This document shows, piece after piece, positions 15,976 to 23,547 of a stretch of DNA of 38,034 nucleotides. The notes beneath the pieces are model-generated. The model did not search any database. It worked only from the letters and a program-made list of their open reading frames with translations, and was not told the origin of the DNA. The number at the start of each line of letters is the position of its first letter. Position 1 is the stretch's first letter. The translations under genes were made by a program, and so were the position numbers. The DNA is from an uncultured Bacteroidales bacterium. Lineage in GTDB: Bacteria; Bacteroidota; Bacteroidia; Bacteroidales; UBA932. The stretch is from positions 1-38,034 of the forward strand of contig URDD01000018.1 of the NCBI GenBank assembly GCA_900546395.1, in the 5' to 3' direction.

Positions 15976-18204
15976 TTATTCGTAAATAACAGTCACCTTC
16001 TTGATTCTTACCTGTCCTGCTGCAGCCTGTGCCTCAAATTTAGCCACAGAACCAGTCCAAGATATAGTCTTTGCCGTTTTATCCGCCTTGGCTACAGAAC
16101 CGTCTGCCAAAGTAAGATCCAAACACTTATCACCTGCAGTACATTCAAGCGTTACACTTTTAATAAGCTTGCCTCCTACAGGAGTAATAACAAGTTCACT
16201 GCTTTTATATACCCTAAAATGATCTTCAGATGGTGCCAACGCATTAGTTGTACTATTATACTTATAATAACCCACCTTCAAATCTGCTGTCTGAGCTGCA
16301 AATCCTGCACCGTATGTATCATCTGTATCAGCATTCCAAGTCAATTCTGTCTGGCCGATTGTCCACACGACTTCCTTTTCATTTCCTGCAAGAGCTCCGG
16401 ACTGAGTAACTTTTACTGTATATTCTTTTGTAGCGACCTGTGCATTGGTGGTAGTTACCTTAATGTTTGCAACCACTGCCTCAGTCTTGGTGTTCTCCGG
16501 ATAAGAAACTGTAATCTCGGCATTTCCGTTACCCTTGTCAGGGTTTACTGTAAATGAAGCATTGTCAGAAGAGACTGTCCACTCTACATTTGAAGAAACT
16601 GTGAACTTCACAGACCCTGCAGCAGCAGAAGCATTCAGAGCAGTCTCAGTAACACTGAAGAATGGCTCGCTGCTTCCTTCTACTTTTACAGGGAGAATAC
16701 AGAAATAACCTCCATTGTTCACTCCTGCGAAATATCCTGTAATCACAAGTCTTGCCCCCTCTACCAACTGGTCGCTCAAATCAGTATATACTGGAGAACC
16801 CATAACACTGCCACCGAAATCAATATTGGTATAATTTCCGCTTTTAACAATAGTTCCGGTAACTTTAATATATTCTGCAGAAGCATTGCTATATGCATCT
16901 ATCTGCTCAGCAGTCAGTTCCTTAGCTGAAACTTCCTTAGCCTTGATACTTTCTGAAATTTTCTCCACTACGGGCTCGGCCACCTGAGAAATGGCAGGAT
17001 TTCCTTTTCCATAAGTAGCTTTCTTACCTGAAACTTTCACAACGTCCCCTACAGCTACTTCAGGAGCTTTTCCTGCAAAAACGAGAAGATTCTGATCCTG
17101 ACCATCGTTAATGATGAAGCTCTGCTTGCTGACAGCTATCACCTGACCCTTCACCGTCACTGCAGCACCTACCTCAGCTGCTATAACGTCCTTGATTGCA
17201 CCGTCTACCGGACCTGGCTCAGGAGTAACTCCGCCACCGCCAGGAAGCTCGACACCTGAAGTGAAATCTACTGCTGTACCTGCATTAGGCGACACTGCAA
17301 GTGAAAGGTCATCCACAGCATAGGTACTTCCTATAGTAGAAGTCATATAGATGTAAAGTGTTTCAGTGCCTGCAGGAACTGTAAATGTGCTTGAAGCAAG
17401 GTCCCATCTGCGGTTAGGATCAGTACCCTTGGCAAATGTATAAGCAAGCTCGACCCACTTGGTGCCATCGTTACTTACATAGACCTTGAACTCTTCGTGA
17501 TTGAATACATTATTTTCCTTATCATCATAGTTGTTTCTCTCAGCACCGAAAGAAAGGGTATAATCCTTCTTTGAAGAGTCAAGTTTAAGATTCTTTAATA
17601 TAAAATACGGTGTACCCGAACCGAACCAGAGATAGTTGCGGCCTGATCCTTCATAATCTGAATACTGGGAAGCAGAGTTTCCTGTACCTGTCCTTGCAGT
17701 CATCTTCTCTGCTGCGAAATCCCAAGCCTCGATACCGCTTCCTGTCTGGTTTTTCCAGCCTTCAAAAGAGTCAAGATAGGTATTCCAACCGCTATCCCCT
17801 TTTACGGCATCCTCTTTATCAAAGTTGTTGAAATACACATAAGAAGCTTCTACTGAGCCTCCCGGGCCGCTCTGAGATACTTTAAGTGTAGCTGAAACAA
17901 GGCCAGTCTTGAATTCCAATGAAACATTTCTGTCTGTACCCTCGTTCTTGAGTGCTGTCAAAGTAATGGTCTGAGCATCATTGGATGCTTTACCTGAAGT
18001 CTGAGACACGGAAAGCCATTCTGGAATGTCAGAAACGCTGGTAGAGGTCAGCGCCACGGTCTGTTCCCCCCCCTCTTGAGTGAATGTCACCGTTTCCGGA
18101 TTAAGTTTTATGGAAGGGGCTCCCAAATCTTCCTCCTTATTGTCACAACTGGCAAGAAGAGCCAGCGATGCCAACGAACCTAAAAGCAGTTTTCCTAATT
18201 TCAT
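15976..18204 (-). CDS. multidomain BACON / jelly-roll / OB-fold surface lipoprotein
   Basis: A 742-residue lipoprotein and first gene of the operon. Visible order: lipobox Cys20 (LLASC); BACON domain at about 28-113; a jelly-roll like those of cleaved-adhesin or choice-of-anchor modules at about 118-306 ('YVYFNNFDKED', 'YAVDDLSLAV'); a Gly/Pro linker at about 320-333; two OB-like barrels at about 335-415 ('VTVKGQVIAVSKQSFIINDG') and 420-510 ('EYIKVTGTIVKSGNY'); a second BACON domain at about 514-603; and a beta-rich C-terminal domain at about 610-742. OB barrels of this sort also occur in secreted nucleases, where they contact nucleic acid. I infer a surface capture protein for the operon's substrate. 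Its signal peptide and first BACON domain resemble those of the lipoprotein at 20399-21757. Confidence 0.87.
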   Translation of the reverse strand: MKLGKLLLGSLASLALLASCDNKEEDLGAPSIKLNPETVTFTQEGGEQTVALTSTSVSDIPEWLSVSQTSGKASNDAQTITLTALKNEGTDRNVSLEFKTGLVSATLKVSQSGPGGSVEASYVYFNNFDKEDAVKGDSGWNTYLDSFEGWKNQTGSGIEAWDFAAEKMTARTGTGNSASQYSDYEGSGRNYLWFGSGTPYFILKNLKLDSSKKDYTLSFGAERNNYDDKENNVFNHEEFKVYVSNDGTKWVELAYTFAKGTDPNRRWDLASSTFTVPAGTETLYIYMTSTIGSTYAVDDLSLAVSPNAGTAVDFTSGVELPGGGGVTPEPGPVDGAIKDVIAAEVGAAVTVKGQVIAVSKQSFIINDGQDQNLLVFAGKAPEVAVGDVVKVSGKKATYGKGNPAISQVAEPVVEKISESIKAKEVSAKELTAEQIDAYSNASAEYIKVTGTIVKSGNYTNIDFGGSVMGSPVYTDLSDQLVEGARLVITGYFAGVNNGGYFCILPVKVEGSSEPFFSVTETALNASAAAGSVKFTVSSNVEWTVSSDNASFTVNPDKGNGNAEITVSYPENTKTEAVVANIKVTTTNAQVATKEYTVKVTQSGALAGNEKEVVWTIGQTELTWNADTDDTYGAGFAAQTADLKVGYYKYNSTTNALAPSEDHFRVYKSSELVITPVGGKLIKSVTLECTAGDKCLDLTLADGSVAKADKTAKTISWTGSVAKFEAQAAAGQVRIKKVTVIYE

Positions 18205-18242
18205 AATATGATAATTTTGTGTGTAAATAAACGTTTATCTTG

Positions 18243-18273
18243 CAAAGATACCAAAATAGCTTACAAAAGCAAA
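18243..18273 (-). promoter_or_regulatory. canonical promoter of the nuclease operon
   Basis: On the minus strand, TTTG (18273-18270), a 19-nt spacer, then TATCTTTG (18250-18243): a perfect match to the Bacteroides -33/-7 consensus. The start codon is 38 nt downstream. The spacer is nearly the same as that of the promoter at 21807-21837. Confidence 0.8.
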
Positions 18274-18554
18274 GAAATAGACAGTAAACTGTTTGCATTC
18301 CGCATTTTAAGACACTGATTTAATACTTTTTGCAACTTTTCGCAACCTTTTTTTAACAATAAACGGATTAAACGTTTCAAAACACTTTTTGCCGTTTCGG
18401 AATAATTTGAACAAGTTACCGATATTAATGAAATTATTTAACAGAATAGCCAAACTCATCGGCTTGCATACATTTTATCCTATCAATTGTGCATTTTTAC
18501 GCAAAGTGTTGTCAACTATATCTCACAAATATTCCGGATGAGCCAATAGCAAAA

Positions 18555-18594
18555 AAGAGGCTGCGTCAAAATAAATATTCTGACACAGCCTCTT
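18555..18594 (-). terminator. stem-loop family copy 2, probable terminator
   Basis: Arms AAGAGGCTGCGTCA and TGACACAGCCTCTT are 14 nt with one mismatch on the plus strand. On the minus strand the mismatch becomes a G-U wobble and a T-rich tail follows, so the minus strand is the functional orientation. It lies 204 nt after the Rpn stop codon. The loop is shared with the elements at 4484 and 20336. Confidence 0.65.
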
Positions 18595-18672
18595 GTATTA
18601 CAGTCCCGTTCGCTCACAAAGTACATGATACCGATTGGGATACGAAGCTATTCCAATATATTCAGAATAATA

Positions 18673-18712
18673 CATTCAGACTGGAAACCACTGATGTTTT
18701 CCAGTCTGAATG
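18673..18712. repeat. 15-bp perfect inverted repeat downstream of the Rpn gene
   Basis: CATTCAGACTGGAAA (18673-18687) pairs perfectly with TTTCCAGTCTGAATG (18698-18712) around a 10-nt loop. It could be a first terminator of the Rpn gene (stop at 18798), although no T-run follows on the minus strand. Confidence 0.6.
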
Positions 18713-18797
18713 ATAGAGTAACTCTATTTTCAAATTACAGATTATATGTTCAGACACATACTTTGGACTCTGCAATAAGATGTTCCAGCTAAAAAAT

Positions 18798-19772
18798 CTA
18801 CCCCTCAGCCAGACCCTTGATCTGTTCCTCTGTCGGACCGGCCGCATTCACAACCTGTTCTACTGAAAGTCCTGTCAATGAAGAAATCTGCTCTACTGAC
18901 ATAGCGGCCTTCAGCATATTTCGTGCAATCTCAATCCTTTCTTCCATACGCCCTTCAGCCAGACCTTCCTCACGACCTTTTGCTTCACCCTGCTTCTTAG
19001 CAAAGTCTATCGTATTTTCGTAATCGTAAATCATCTTCTGCGAATTTTGATAATCATAATATTCATCGGACGTGAAGTTACATAATTCCGCCATTTCAAA
19101 CAAACGGTCGAACTCCTTTTCGTCAAAAACCTTAGGCCGCTCACGAAGATGAGACATATTCTTGAACAGATACATCCATTTGTCACAATAAGTTTCCAAC
19201 TCATCCTCTTTTTTGTCAAATCTCGCCAGTTCAAGGAATATGAACTGCAGCTTGTCGTGAAGAGGTTCGCCGCTCTCATCTTCCCTGAGCCTGTATGATG
19301 AAAAATACCTGCTTTCATCCCATTTTGGAGAATGCGTCATCGGAAAATTCACTACCGCTATAAAACGCACCGGCTTCAGACAAAAGTTCCACCTGAATAC
19401 GCCTTCATCGCTGTGCGTCTCCCTGAACTCTTCCTTGGCAAGAACCGCCTGATTCATAATCGGATAGCTCGCATAAAACAATACCCTGTCGCGGAAATAC
19501 GCCTGCTGAGCAAGCTGCATCTCGATGATATATTCCTCTCCGGACTTTGTCCTTACGGCTATGTCGAATACAGCCCTCCTGTCATCCGCCGTAGGGCCCA
19601 AATGCTCGGTATTCTGGAAAGACACATCGTCAATATCTCCGTTTCCCACGATCCTGTTCAAAAATGTAATCAGGATGTCCTTGCACTCCTCGCTGCCGAA
19701 AACCCTCTTGAACATATAGTCGTTCGTCAGGTTCGCATATCCTCTTCTCTGTTTCAATTCGTTTACTGTCAT
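18798..19772 (-). CDS. Rpn-family PD-(D/E)XK nuclease / putative transposase
   Basis: A 324-residue cytoplasmic protein of the recombination-promoting nuclease family, called 'PD-(D/E)XK nuclease family transposase' in Bacteroidetes. The N-terminal signature 'NDYMFKRVFGSEECKDILITFLN' leads to the catalytic core D70 (AVFDIAVRT) and E84-x-Q86 (YIIEMQ). The C-terminal 60 residues are charged and helical with 'A-E-G-R-M-E-E-R' repeats typical of the family. All key residues and full length are kept, so the gene looks intact. Members nick or cut DNA and raise RecA-independent recombination in E. coli; whether they move themselves is unsettled. The gene stands alone, has no terminal inverted repeats or target duplication that I can find, and has repeat elements on both sides. 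Confidence 0.92.
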   Translation of the reverse strand: MTVNELKQRRGYANLTNDYMFKRVFGSEECKDILITFLNRIVGNGDIDDVSFQNTEHLGPTADDRRAVFDIAVRTKSGEEYIIEMQLAQQAYFRDRVLFYASYPIMNQAVLAKEEFRETHSDEGVFRWNFCLKPVRFIAVVNFPMTHSPKWDESRYFSSYRLREDESGEPLHDKLQFIFLELARFDKKEDELETYCDKWMYLFKNMSHLRERPKVFDEKEFDRLFEMAELCNFTSDEYYDYQNSQKMIYDYENTIDFAKKQGEAKGREEGLAEGRMEERIEIARNMLKAAMSVEQISSLTGLSVEQVVNAAGPTEEQIKGLAEG

Positions 19773-20335
19773 AATTTACTATTTGTCATTAAAACAACTT
19801 CTTAATTGTTATAGCGACCAAGTTCAGCAGACTTATCCGTTTTTACGAAACGTAAGCGTTTAAGTTTGAAAACAGGCCTTTCAGATATGCAGGAGGCTCA
19901 TTCAATCTTCATTTCCGTCTGAAACAAGCGGCTAAAATATTTTTGGATTACACGTAAAAAACCTGAATCTGATGCAGTTGTGAAAAACAAGCGTTTTTTT
20001 ATGCCGCATTTTAACTTGAGATGATTCCACTACCGGTATCAATTCTATTCATAATGATAGCTTGGGTTCCTATGCCTGGATGTGGCAGTTTAGAAAGTTG
20101 AGTTCTCTCTCTATTATAATGCAAAACCGGCAAGTAAAATGAGATTGGTACGGGAACGAGGGTCCTACGGTACAAACCTGCCTGCAAAGCGCGTCTTGTA
20201 CGGAATAGACCCTTCTGCGGTACGAAACGGTCTGTGAAAAGTATTCTGTACTGGAAAGGATACCTGCGCGAGGGTCGCGAAATATTGCAGAAAGTGATAA
20301 GCAGCAAACCTTACGGATGAGGCAATATCAAAAGA
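19773..20335. other. gene-free region upstream of Rpn with a GTAC tandem array
   Basis: There is no credible gene. The minus-strand frame at 20011-20307 is a by-product of the tandem repeat listed separately at 20148-20262. The part next to the Rpn start contains 'AGAAGTTGTTTTAA' in the Rpn reading direction, a leader-like word seen near other genes in this window. No clear -33/-7 promoter for the Rpn gene was found. Confidence 0.5.
20148..20262. repeat. degenerate 50-bp tandem repeat with GTAC core
   Basis: GTAC occurs at 20148, 20170, 20198, 20220 and 20248, i.e. at alternating distances of 22 and 28 bp, giving a 50-bp period with two full units and part of a third. The first two units agree at a little over half of positions, best around GTACGG, CGGTAC-AA and CTG. 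Within a unit the two halves also resemble each other, as GTAC followed by a purine-rich GGAA or GAAA. Confidence 0.6.
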
Positions 20336-20377
20336 AAAGAGGCTGCGTCAAAATAAATATTCTGACACAGCCTCTTT
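20336..20377 (-). terminator. stem-loop family copy 3, terminator of the three-BACON lipoprotein
   Basis: Arms of 15 nt at 20336-20350 and 20363-20377 pair with one G-U wobble on the minus strand and are followed there by a T-rich run. It begins 21 nt after the lipoprotein stop codon. Stem and loop are nearly identical to copy 2 at 18555-18594. Confidence 0.75.
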
Positions 20378-20398
20378 ATTTCGTTAACCTGACAATCC

Positions 20399-21757
20399 TT
20401 ATTCCCAGGTTATTTCTATCTTGTCGACAAAGACCTCACTTGTATCATGTGTTCTAATACCCACATATTTGTAATCACCAGGAATCTCAAAAGTAGTCTC
20501 CGGCTGCCCCTTGTAAACAATCTGGCCTGTCTCTTGCTTCGGATTATAAGATGTATTGTAAAAATCATCCAAAGCAGTATATGGTTCATTGCTACAGTAG
20601 ACAAGCAAAGTTCCAGACCTGGTAGCCGAACTCCAAGCAACTGTAATCTTCTTGACTTTTCCACCTGATGTCGAAGAATAAACTCCTAGTATATCAGTCA
20701 CATTTTTCCTTTTGAAAGTCATTACACCACCAAAAGCAAGCAAGCGTCCGGAATATGAAGCGGCAAAGTCCGTTCCTTTAACATTATTGAAAGGATTACA
20801 TGCAGAAGTAGCGCCCAATACTTTGGCTGTCAAAACATCAACCTTTGCCCCGCCTCCGGCCGGCTGGTTGATTTTCACTTCTTTTGACATATAAACAGGA
20901 GTATTCTGCGCTGTTACAGTAATGATAGCCGACACTGGTTCGGATGACTTGTTTTCGGGATAAGTAACTTTGATTTCAGCATTTCCTGTTCCCTCTACAG
21001 GATTGACCTTAAATGCATCATTATTACAGGAAATCTTCCAGTCAACATTTCCTGTTACATTAAATTTCAACTCTCCACCCTCTACAGCAGCTGCAATCTC
21101 CTGGGCAGACACTTCAAACTGAGGCTGGACTCCTTCCTGAGTAATTTTAACTTCATGTTTATTTGGAGTAACGTCCTCTGCAGTGGATACAGTAACTGTA
21201 GCTACACGCGGAAGCACTTTAATGTTTGCAGCATAACTCACAGTTACCTCTGCAGTACCTTCTCCACTTGCAGGGGCAACCCTGAAATCCTCGTTATCAG
21301 ATGCTACAGTCCATGCTACGTTTGACCTGACTTCAAATTTAACAGAACCTGCTGCAGGAGTTGCCGCAAATGATTTTCCAGAAAGGTCAAAAGTCGCATC
21401 TGCAGATTTCTGTGTCACAGTAAGTGTCTTTGATATCTTTTCTGAAGCAAATTTGAGAGTTGCTTTTCTTTCTGCCCTTTCATCATTGGTACCTACTTCC
21501 ACAGAAACGAAAACAGACTCTTCAGATGCTGTACCTGAAGTAGGCTTTACCGTAATCCAGGAAGGAATATCGCTGACAGTCCAGTCCACATTTGATGTAA
21601 TCTTGATTCTCTGCTCTCCGAGCACATTCTCAAAAGACAAAGTTTCAGGATTCAGTGTCATTGAAGGAGCTACTTCAGGCGTATTATCCTTATTGTTACA
21701 TCCTGCCAGAAGAGCCAGAGATGCCAATGAACAAAAAAATAGTTTTCCAAATTTCAT
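20399..21757 (-). CDS. lipoprotein with three BACON domains
   Basis: A 452-residue lipoprotein with lipobox Cys20 (LLAGC). Three BACON domains follow at about 31-120, 123-212 and 213-302; each has the 'W-x-V/I-S ... F-x-V-x-P-x-x-G-x-G-x-A-x-V-x-V-x-Y' core. A C-terminal domain of about 150 residues ('PFNNVKGTDFAASYSGRLLA', 'KKITVAW', 'VFVDKIEITWE') has the beta-sandwich look of the last domain of the protein at 15976-18204. BACON domains are found on surface proteins of Bacteroidetes and are thought to bind mucin or glycans or act as spacers. The signal peptide, first domain and promoter resemble those of the nuclease operon's first gene, suggesting duplication and shared control. It ends at its own terminator and is monocistronic. 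The ligand is unknown. Confidence 0.87.
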   Translation of the reverse strand: MKFGKLFFCSLASLALLAGCNNKDNTPEVAPSMTLNPETLSFENVLGEQRIKITSNVDWTVSDIPSWITVKPTSGTASEESVFVSVEVGTNDERAERKATLKFASEKISKTLTVTQKSADATFDLSGKSFAATPAAGSVKFEVRSNVAWTVASDNEDFRVAPASGEGTAEVTVSYAANIKVLPRVATVTVSTAEDVTPNKHEVKITQEGVQPQFEVSAQEIAAAVEGGELKFNVTGNVDWKISCNNDAFKVNPVEGTGNAEIKVTYPENKSSEPVSAIITVTAQNTPVYMSKEVKINQPAGGGAKVDVLTAKVLGATSACNPFNNVKGTDFAASYSGRLLAFGGVMTFKRKNVTDILGVYSSTSGGKVKKITVAWSSATRSGTLLVYCSNEPYTALDDFYNTSYNPKQETGQIVYKGQPETTFEIPGDYKYVGIRTHDTSEVFVDKIEITWE

Positions 21758-21806
21758 AATCTTATAGTTTAAAATAATAAATATGAGTCAAGTAAGTAGG
21801 CAGACA

Positions 21807-21837
21807 CAAATTTACCAAATTTGCTTACAAATGCAAC
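21807..21837 (-). promoter_or_regulatory. promoter of the three-BACON lipoprotein gene
   Basis: On the minus strand, GTTG (21837-21834), a 19-nt spacer, then TAAATTTG (21814-21807), a perfect -7. The 5' leader is about 45 nt. The spacer matches that of the nuclease operon promoter at 16 of 19 positions. Confidence 0.72.
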
Positions 21838-21886
21838 CGCTTTCAGATAATATTTCAGATTAAGCAAAGATTTATTCTACCGGCAT

Positions 21887-21917
21887 TTTCAAAGACCGAT
21901 AGAAGCAACTATATTTG
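21887..21917 (+). promoter_or_regulatory. promoter of menA
   Basis: TTTC (21887-21890), a 19-nt spacer, and TATATTTG (21910-21917). The 5' leader that follows contains GCTGTTTAA twice, 13 nt apart (21935 and 21948). Confidence 0.62.
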
Positions 21918-21967
21918 CATACATAAAATTGGAAGCTGTTTAAGATGCTGTTTAAATTTTTGCCATT

Positions 21968-22882
21968 ATGAACAAACACTCTTTTAAAGACTGGATGACA
22001 GCTGTGCGCCCATGGTCTTTTCCCGCATCTGCGATGCCTGTAATAGTAACTATATCATACATTTTCTGGAAAACAGGGACATCAGGAGGCGGCATTTTCA
22101 ATGAATTGGATTGGGCTTTCGGCGGATGGGCTTTGATAAACATCATAATATTCCATGCTGCAGGAAATACATGGAGTGACTACTTTGACTTCAAGAAAAA
22201 AGTCGATACTAAAGAAACATCTGGGGCAAAGACATTGACTGACGGCTTGTTTTCTCCGAAAGAAATAAAATATCTGTCCATCACACTGCTTATATTGGCA
22301 CTTGCCAGTGGGGTTGTACTTCTTTTCGTAACTGGAATGCCTTTGCTCTGGATAGGACTCGGGGGACTTGCCTGCACTCTTCTGTATCCATACCTTAAAT
22401 ATAATGCTCTCGGAGATTTGGTTATAATTGCAGCCTACGCCATACTGCCTACTTTGGGAACCGCCTATGTAGTAACAGGCAGAATTATGCCTGAAGTTTT
22501 GTGGATTGCCGTTCCTGTAGGACTGATTACCGATGCCATTCTACATTCAAACAATACAAGAGACATATATACCGATAAGAAAGCCAAAATAAGAACAATG
22601 GCTATGAAAATGGGAATGAGAGCCTCAAAGATATTTTATTATCTTGAAATCCTCATACCGTTTGCGTGGATAGCAGGATGCATTCTTACAGACAGACTTC
22701 CCGTATGGAATATACTTGTGGTTTTAGCCATTGTTCCTGCTGTGACAAATGTCAGGACAATGTATAAGGCAAAAGAAGAGGATATTTCAGCAATTAATTC
22801 ATTGGACGAAATGACAGCCAAACTCCAGCTGCTTTTCTCTCTGCTCTTTTCTATATCCTTTATGCTTGCCTACTACTTCTAA
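21968..22882 (+). CDS. menA: 1,4-dihydroxy-2-naphthoate polyprenyltransferase
   Basis: A 304-residue UbiA-superfamily membrane prenyltransferase with about eight or nine hydrophobic segments. It joins a polyprenyl chain to 1,4-dihydroxy-2-naphthoate, giving demethylmenaquinone in menaquinone synthesis. The first Mg-diphosphate motif is N67-x-x-x-D71-x-x-D74 (GNTWSDYFD). The second, 'NNTRDIYTDKKAKIRT', has the N-N-x-R-D form typical of MenA rather than UbiA. Other men genes are not in the window. A good promoter lies 50 nt upstream. The CPBP protease gene begins 3 nt after the stop and is surely co-transcribed. Confidence 0.87.
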   Translation: MNKHSFKDWMTAVRPWSFPASAMPVIVTISYIFWKTGTSGGGIFNELDWAFGGWALINIIIFHAAGNTWSDYFDFKKKVDTKETSGAKTLTDGLFSPKEIKYLSITLLILALASGVVLLFVTGMPLLWIGLGGLACTLLYPYLKYNALGDLVIIAAYAILPTLGTAYVVTGRIMPEVLWIAVPVGLITDAILHSNNTRDIYTDKKAKIRTMAMKMGMRASKIFYYLEILIPFAWIAGCILTDRLPVWNILVVLAIVPAVTNVRTMYKAKEEDISAINSLDEMTAKLQLLFSLLFSISFMLAYYF

Positions 22883-22885
22883 GAC

Positions 22886-23512
22886 ATGAAAACTGAAATT
22901 AGAAAAATATACATTGCCATTTCAGCGGCAGTCATACTGTGGTTCCTGATGTTTTCTCCATGGACTGCCCCGTATTTTAACTTCTGGATAATGATGTCAT
23001 TATCCGCTGTAATCCTTTCCGGACTTGCCACTTGGTTCTTTCCCGGAATATGGAAGACAGTGATTCCAGGCTGGAAAGACATAGCCCTCGGCATCACAAT
23101 ATCTGTGATGCTATGGGGCGTTTTCTGGATAGGAGACAAAATCTCATCAATGATTTTCGGATTTGCCAGAACTCAGGTTGATCTCATTTACGGCATCAAG
23201 GACGGGACTTCATTCTGGGTACTTTCTGCTCTGTTGCTTTTTCTTATAGGTCCTGCAGAAGAAATTTTCTGGCGCGGATATGTCCAGAAATCAATCTCCG
23301 GACATATAGGAGCTGACAAGGCCCTAATCCTTACTACCGTCATATACACTCTTGTGCATCTTCCCTCACTTAACTTCATGCTTATAATGGCTGCATTCAC
23401 TGCCGGTGCCGTATGGGGCATACTATACAGAATCTGTCCTGAACGGCTTCCTGCAATAGTTATTTCTCATGCACTGTGGGATGCCGCTGTATTCGTGTGG
23501 TTTCCGATATGA
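22886..23512 (+). CDS. CPBP-family intramembrane glutamic protease
   Basis: A 208-residue membrane protein with about six hydrophobic segments, of the CAAX protease / bacteriocin-processing (Abi) family. The three catalytic motifs are present: E125-E126-x-x-x-R130 (PAEEIFWRG), H158 (TLVHLPSLN) and H195 (VISHALWD). Substrates of bacterial CPBP proteins are mostly unknown; some process peptides or give bacteriocin self-immunity. The link to menA is only the 3-nt spacing, so it may be transcriptional convenience rather than a functional tie. Confidence 0.9.
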   Translation: MKTEIRKIYIAISAAVILWFLMFSPWTAPYFNFWIMMSLSAVILSGLATWFFPGIWKTVIPGWKDIALGITISVMLWGVFWIGDKISSMIFGFARTQVDLIYGIKDGTSFWVLSALLLFLIGPAEEIFWRGYVQKSISGHIGADKALILTTVIYTLVHLPSLNFMLIMAAFTAGAVWGILYRICPERLPAIVISHALWDAAVFVWFPI

Positions 23513-23516
23513 TGTC

Positions 23517-23547
23517 TTGGAACTATTATAAATTATACATACATTTG
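23517..23547 (+). promoter_or_regulatory. promoter of the superoxide dismutase gene
   Basis: TTGG (23517-23520), a 19-nt spacer and TACATTTG (23540-23547), a perfect -7. Transcription would begin a few nt later, after the ATG at 23551, which therefore cannot be the start codon. The leader carries the palindrome GGAACA-TAT-TGTTCC at 23565-23579. Confidence 0.6.

Larger units (their letters stand above)
18274..18797. other. AT-rich intergenic region with two stem-loops, no gene
   Basis: No coding frame here looks real. The left part (to about 18500) is A/T-rich and lies upstream of the nuclease operon, so it may carry regulator sites for it; 'AAACGTTT' and related words occur near 18370. The right part carries two stem-loops, at 18555-18594 and 18673-18712, both downstream of the Rpn gene. 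Confidence 0.5.

Noticed and set aside
8898..18204. A classical SusC/SusD polysaccharide locus
   Set aside because: There is no SusD-like protein and no glycosidase in the operon; the enzymes are nucleases and a phosphatase.
18798..19772. Rpn gene as an insertion sequence with terminal inverted repeats
   Set aside because: I found no matching terminal inverted repeats or target-site duplication; only stem-loops and an array lie nearby.
20148..20262. Possible CRISPR array
   Set aside because: The repeats are too diverged, there is no constant repeat with variable spacers, and no cas genes are nearby.
20011..20307. A 98-codon minus-strand frame rich in Arg/Leu/Thr
   Set aside because: It runs across the GTAC tandem array, which explains its repetitive residues; no start signals and no known family.
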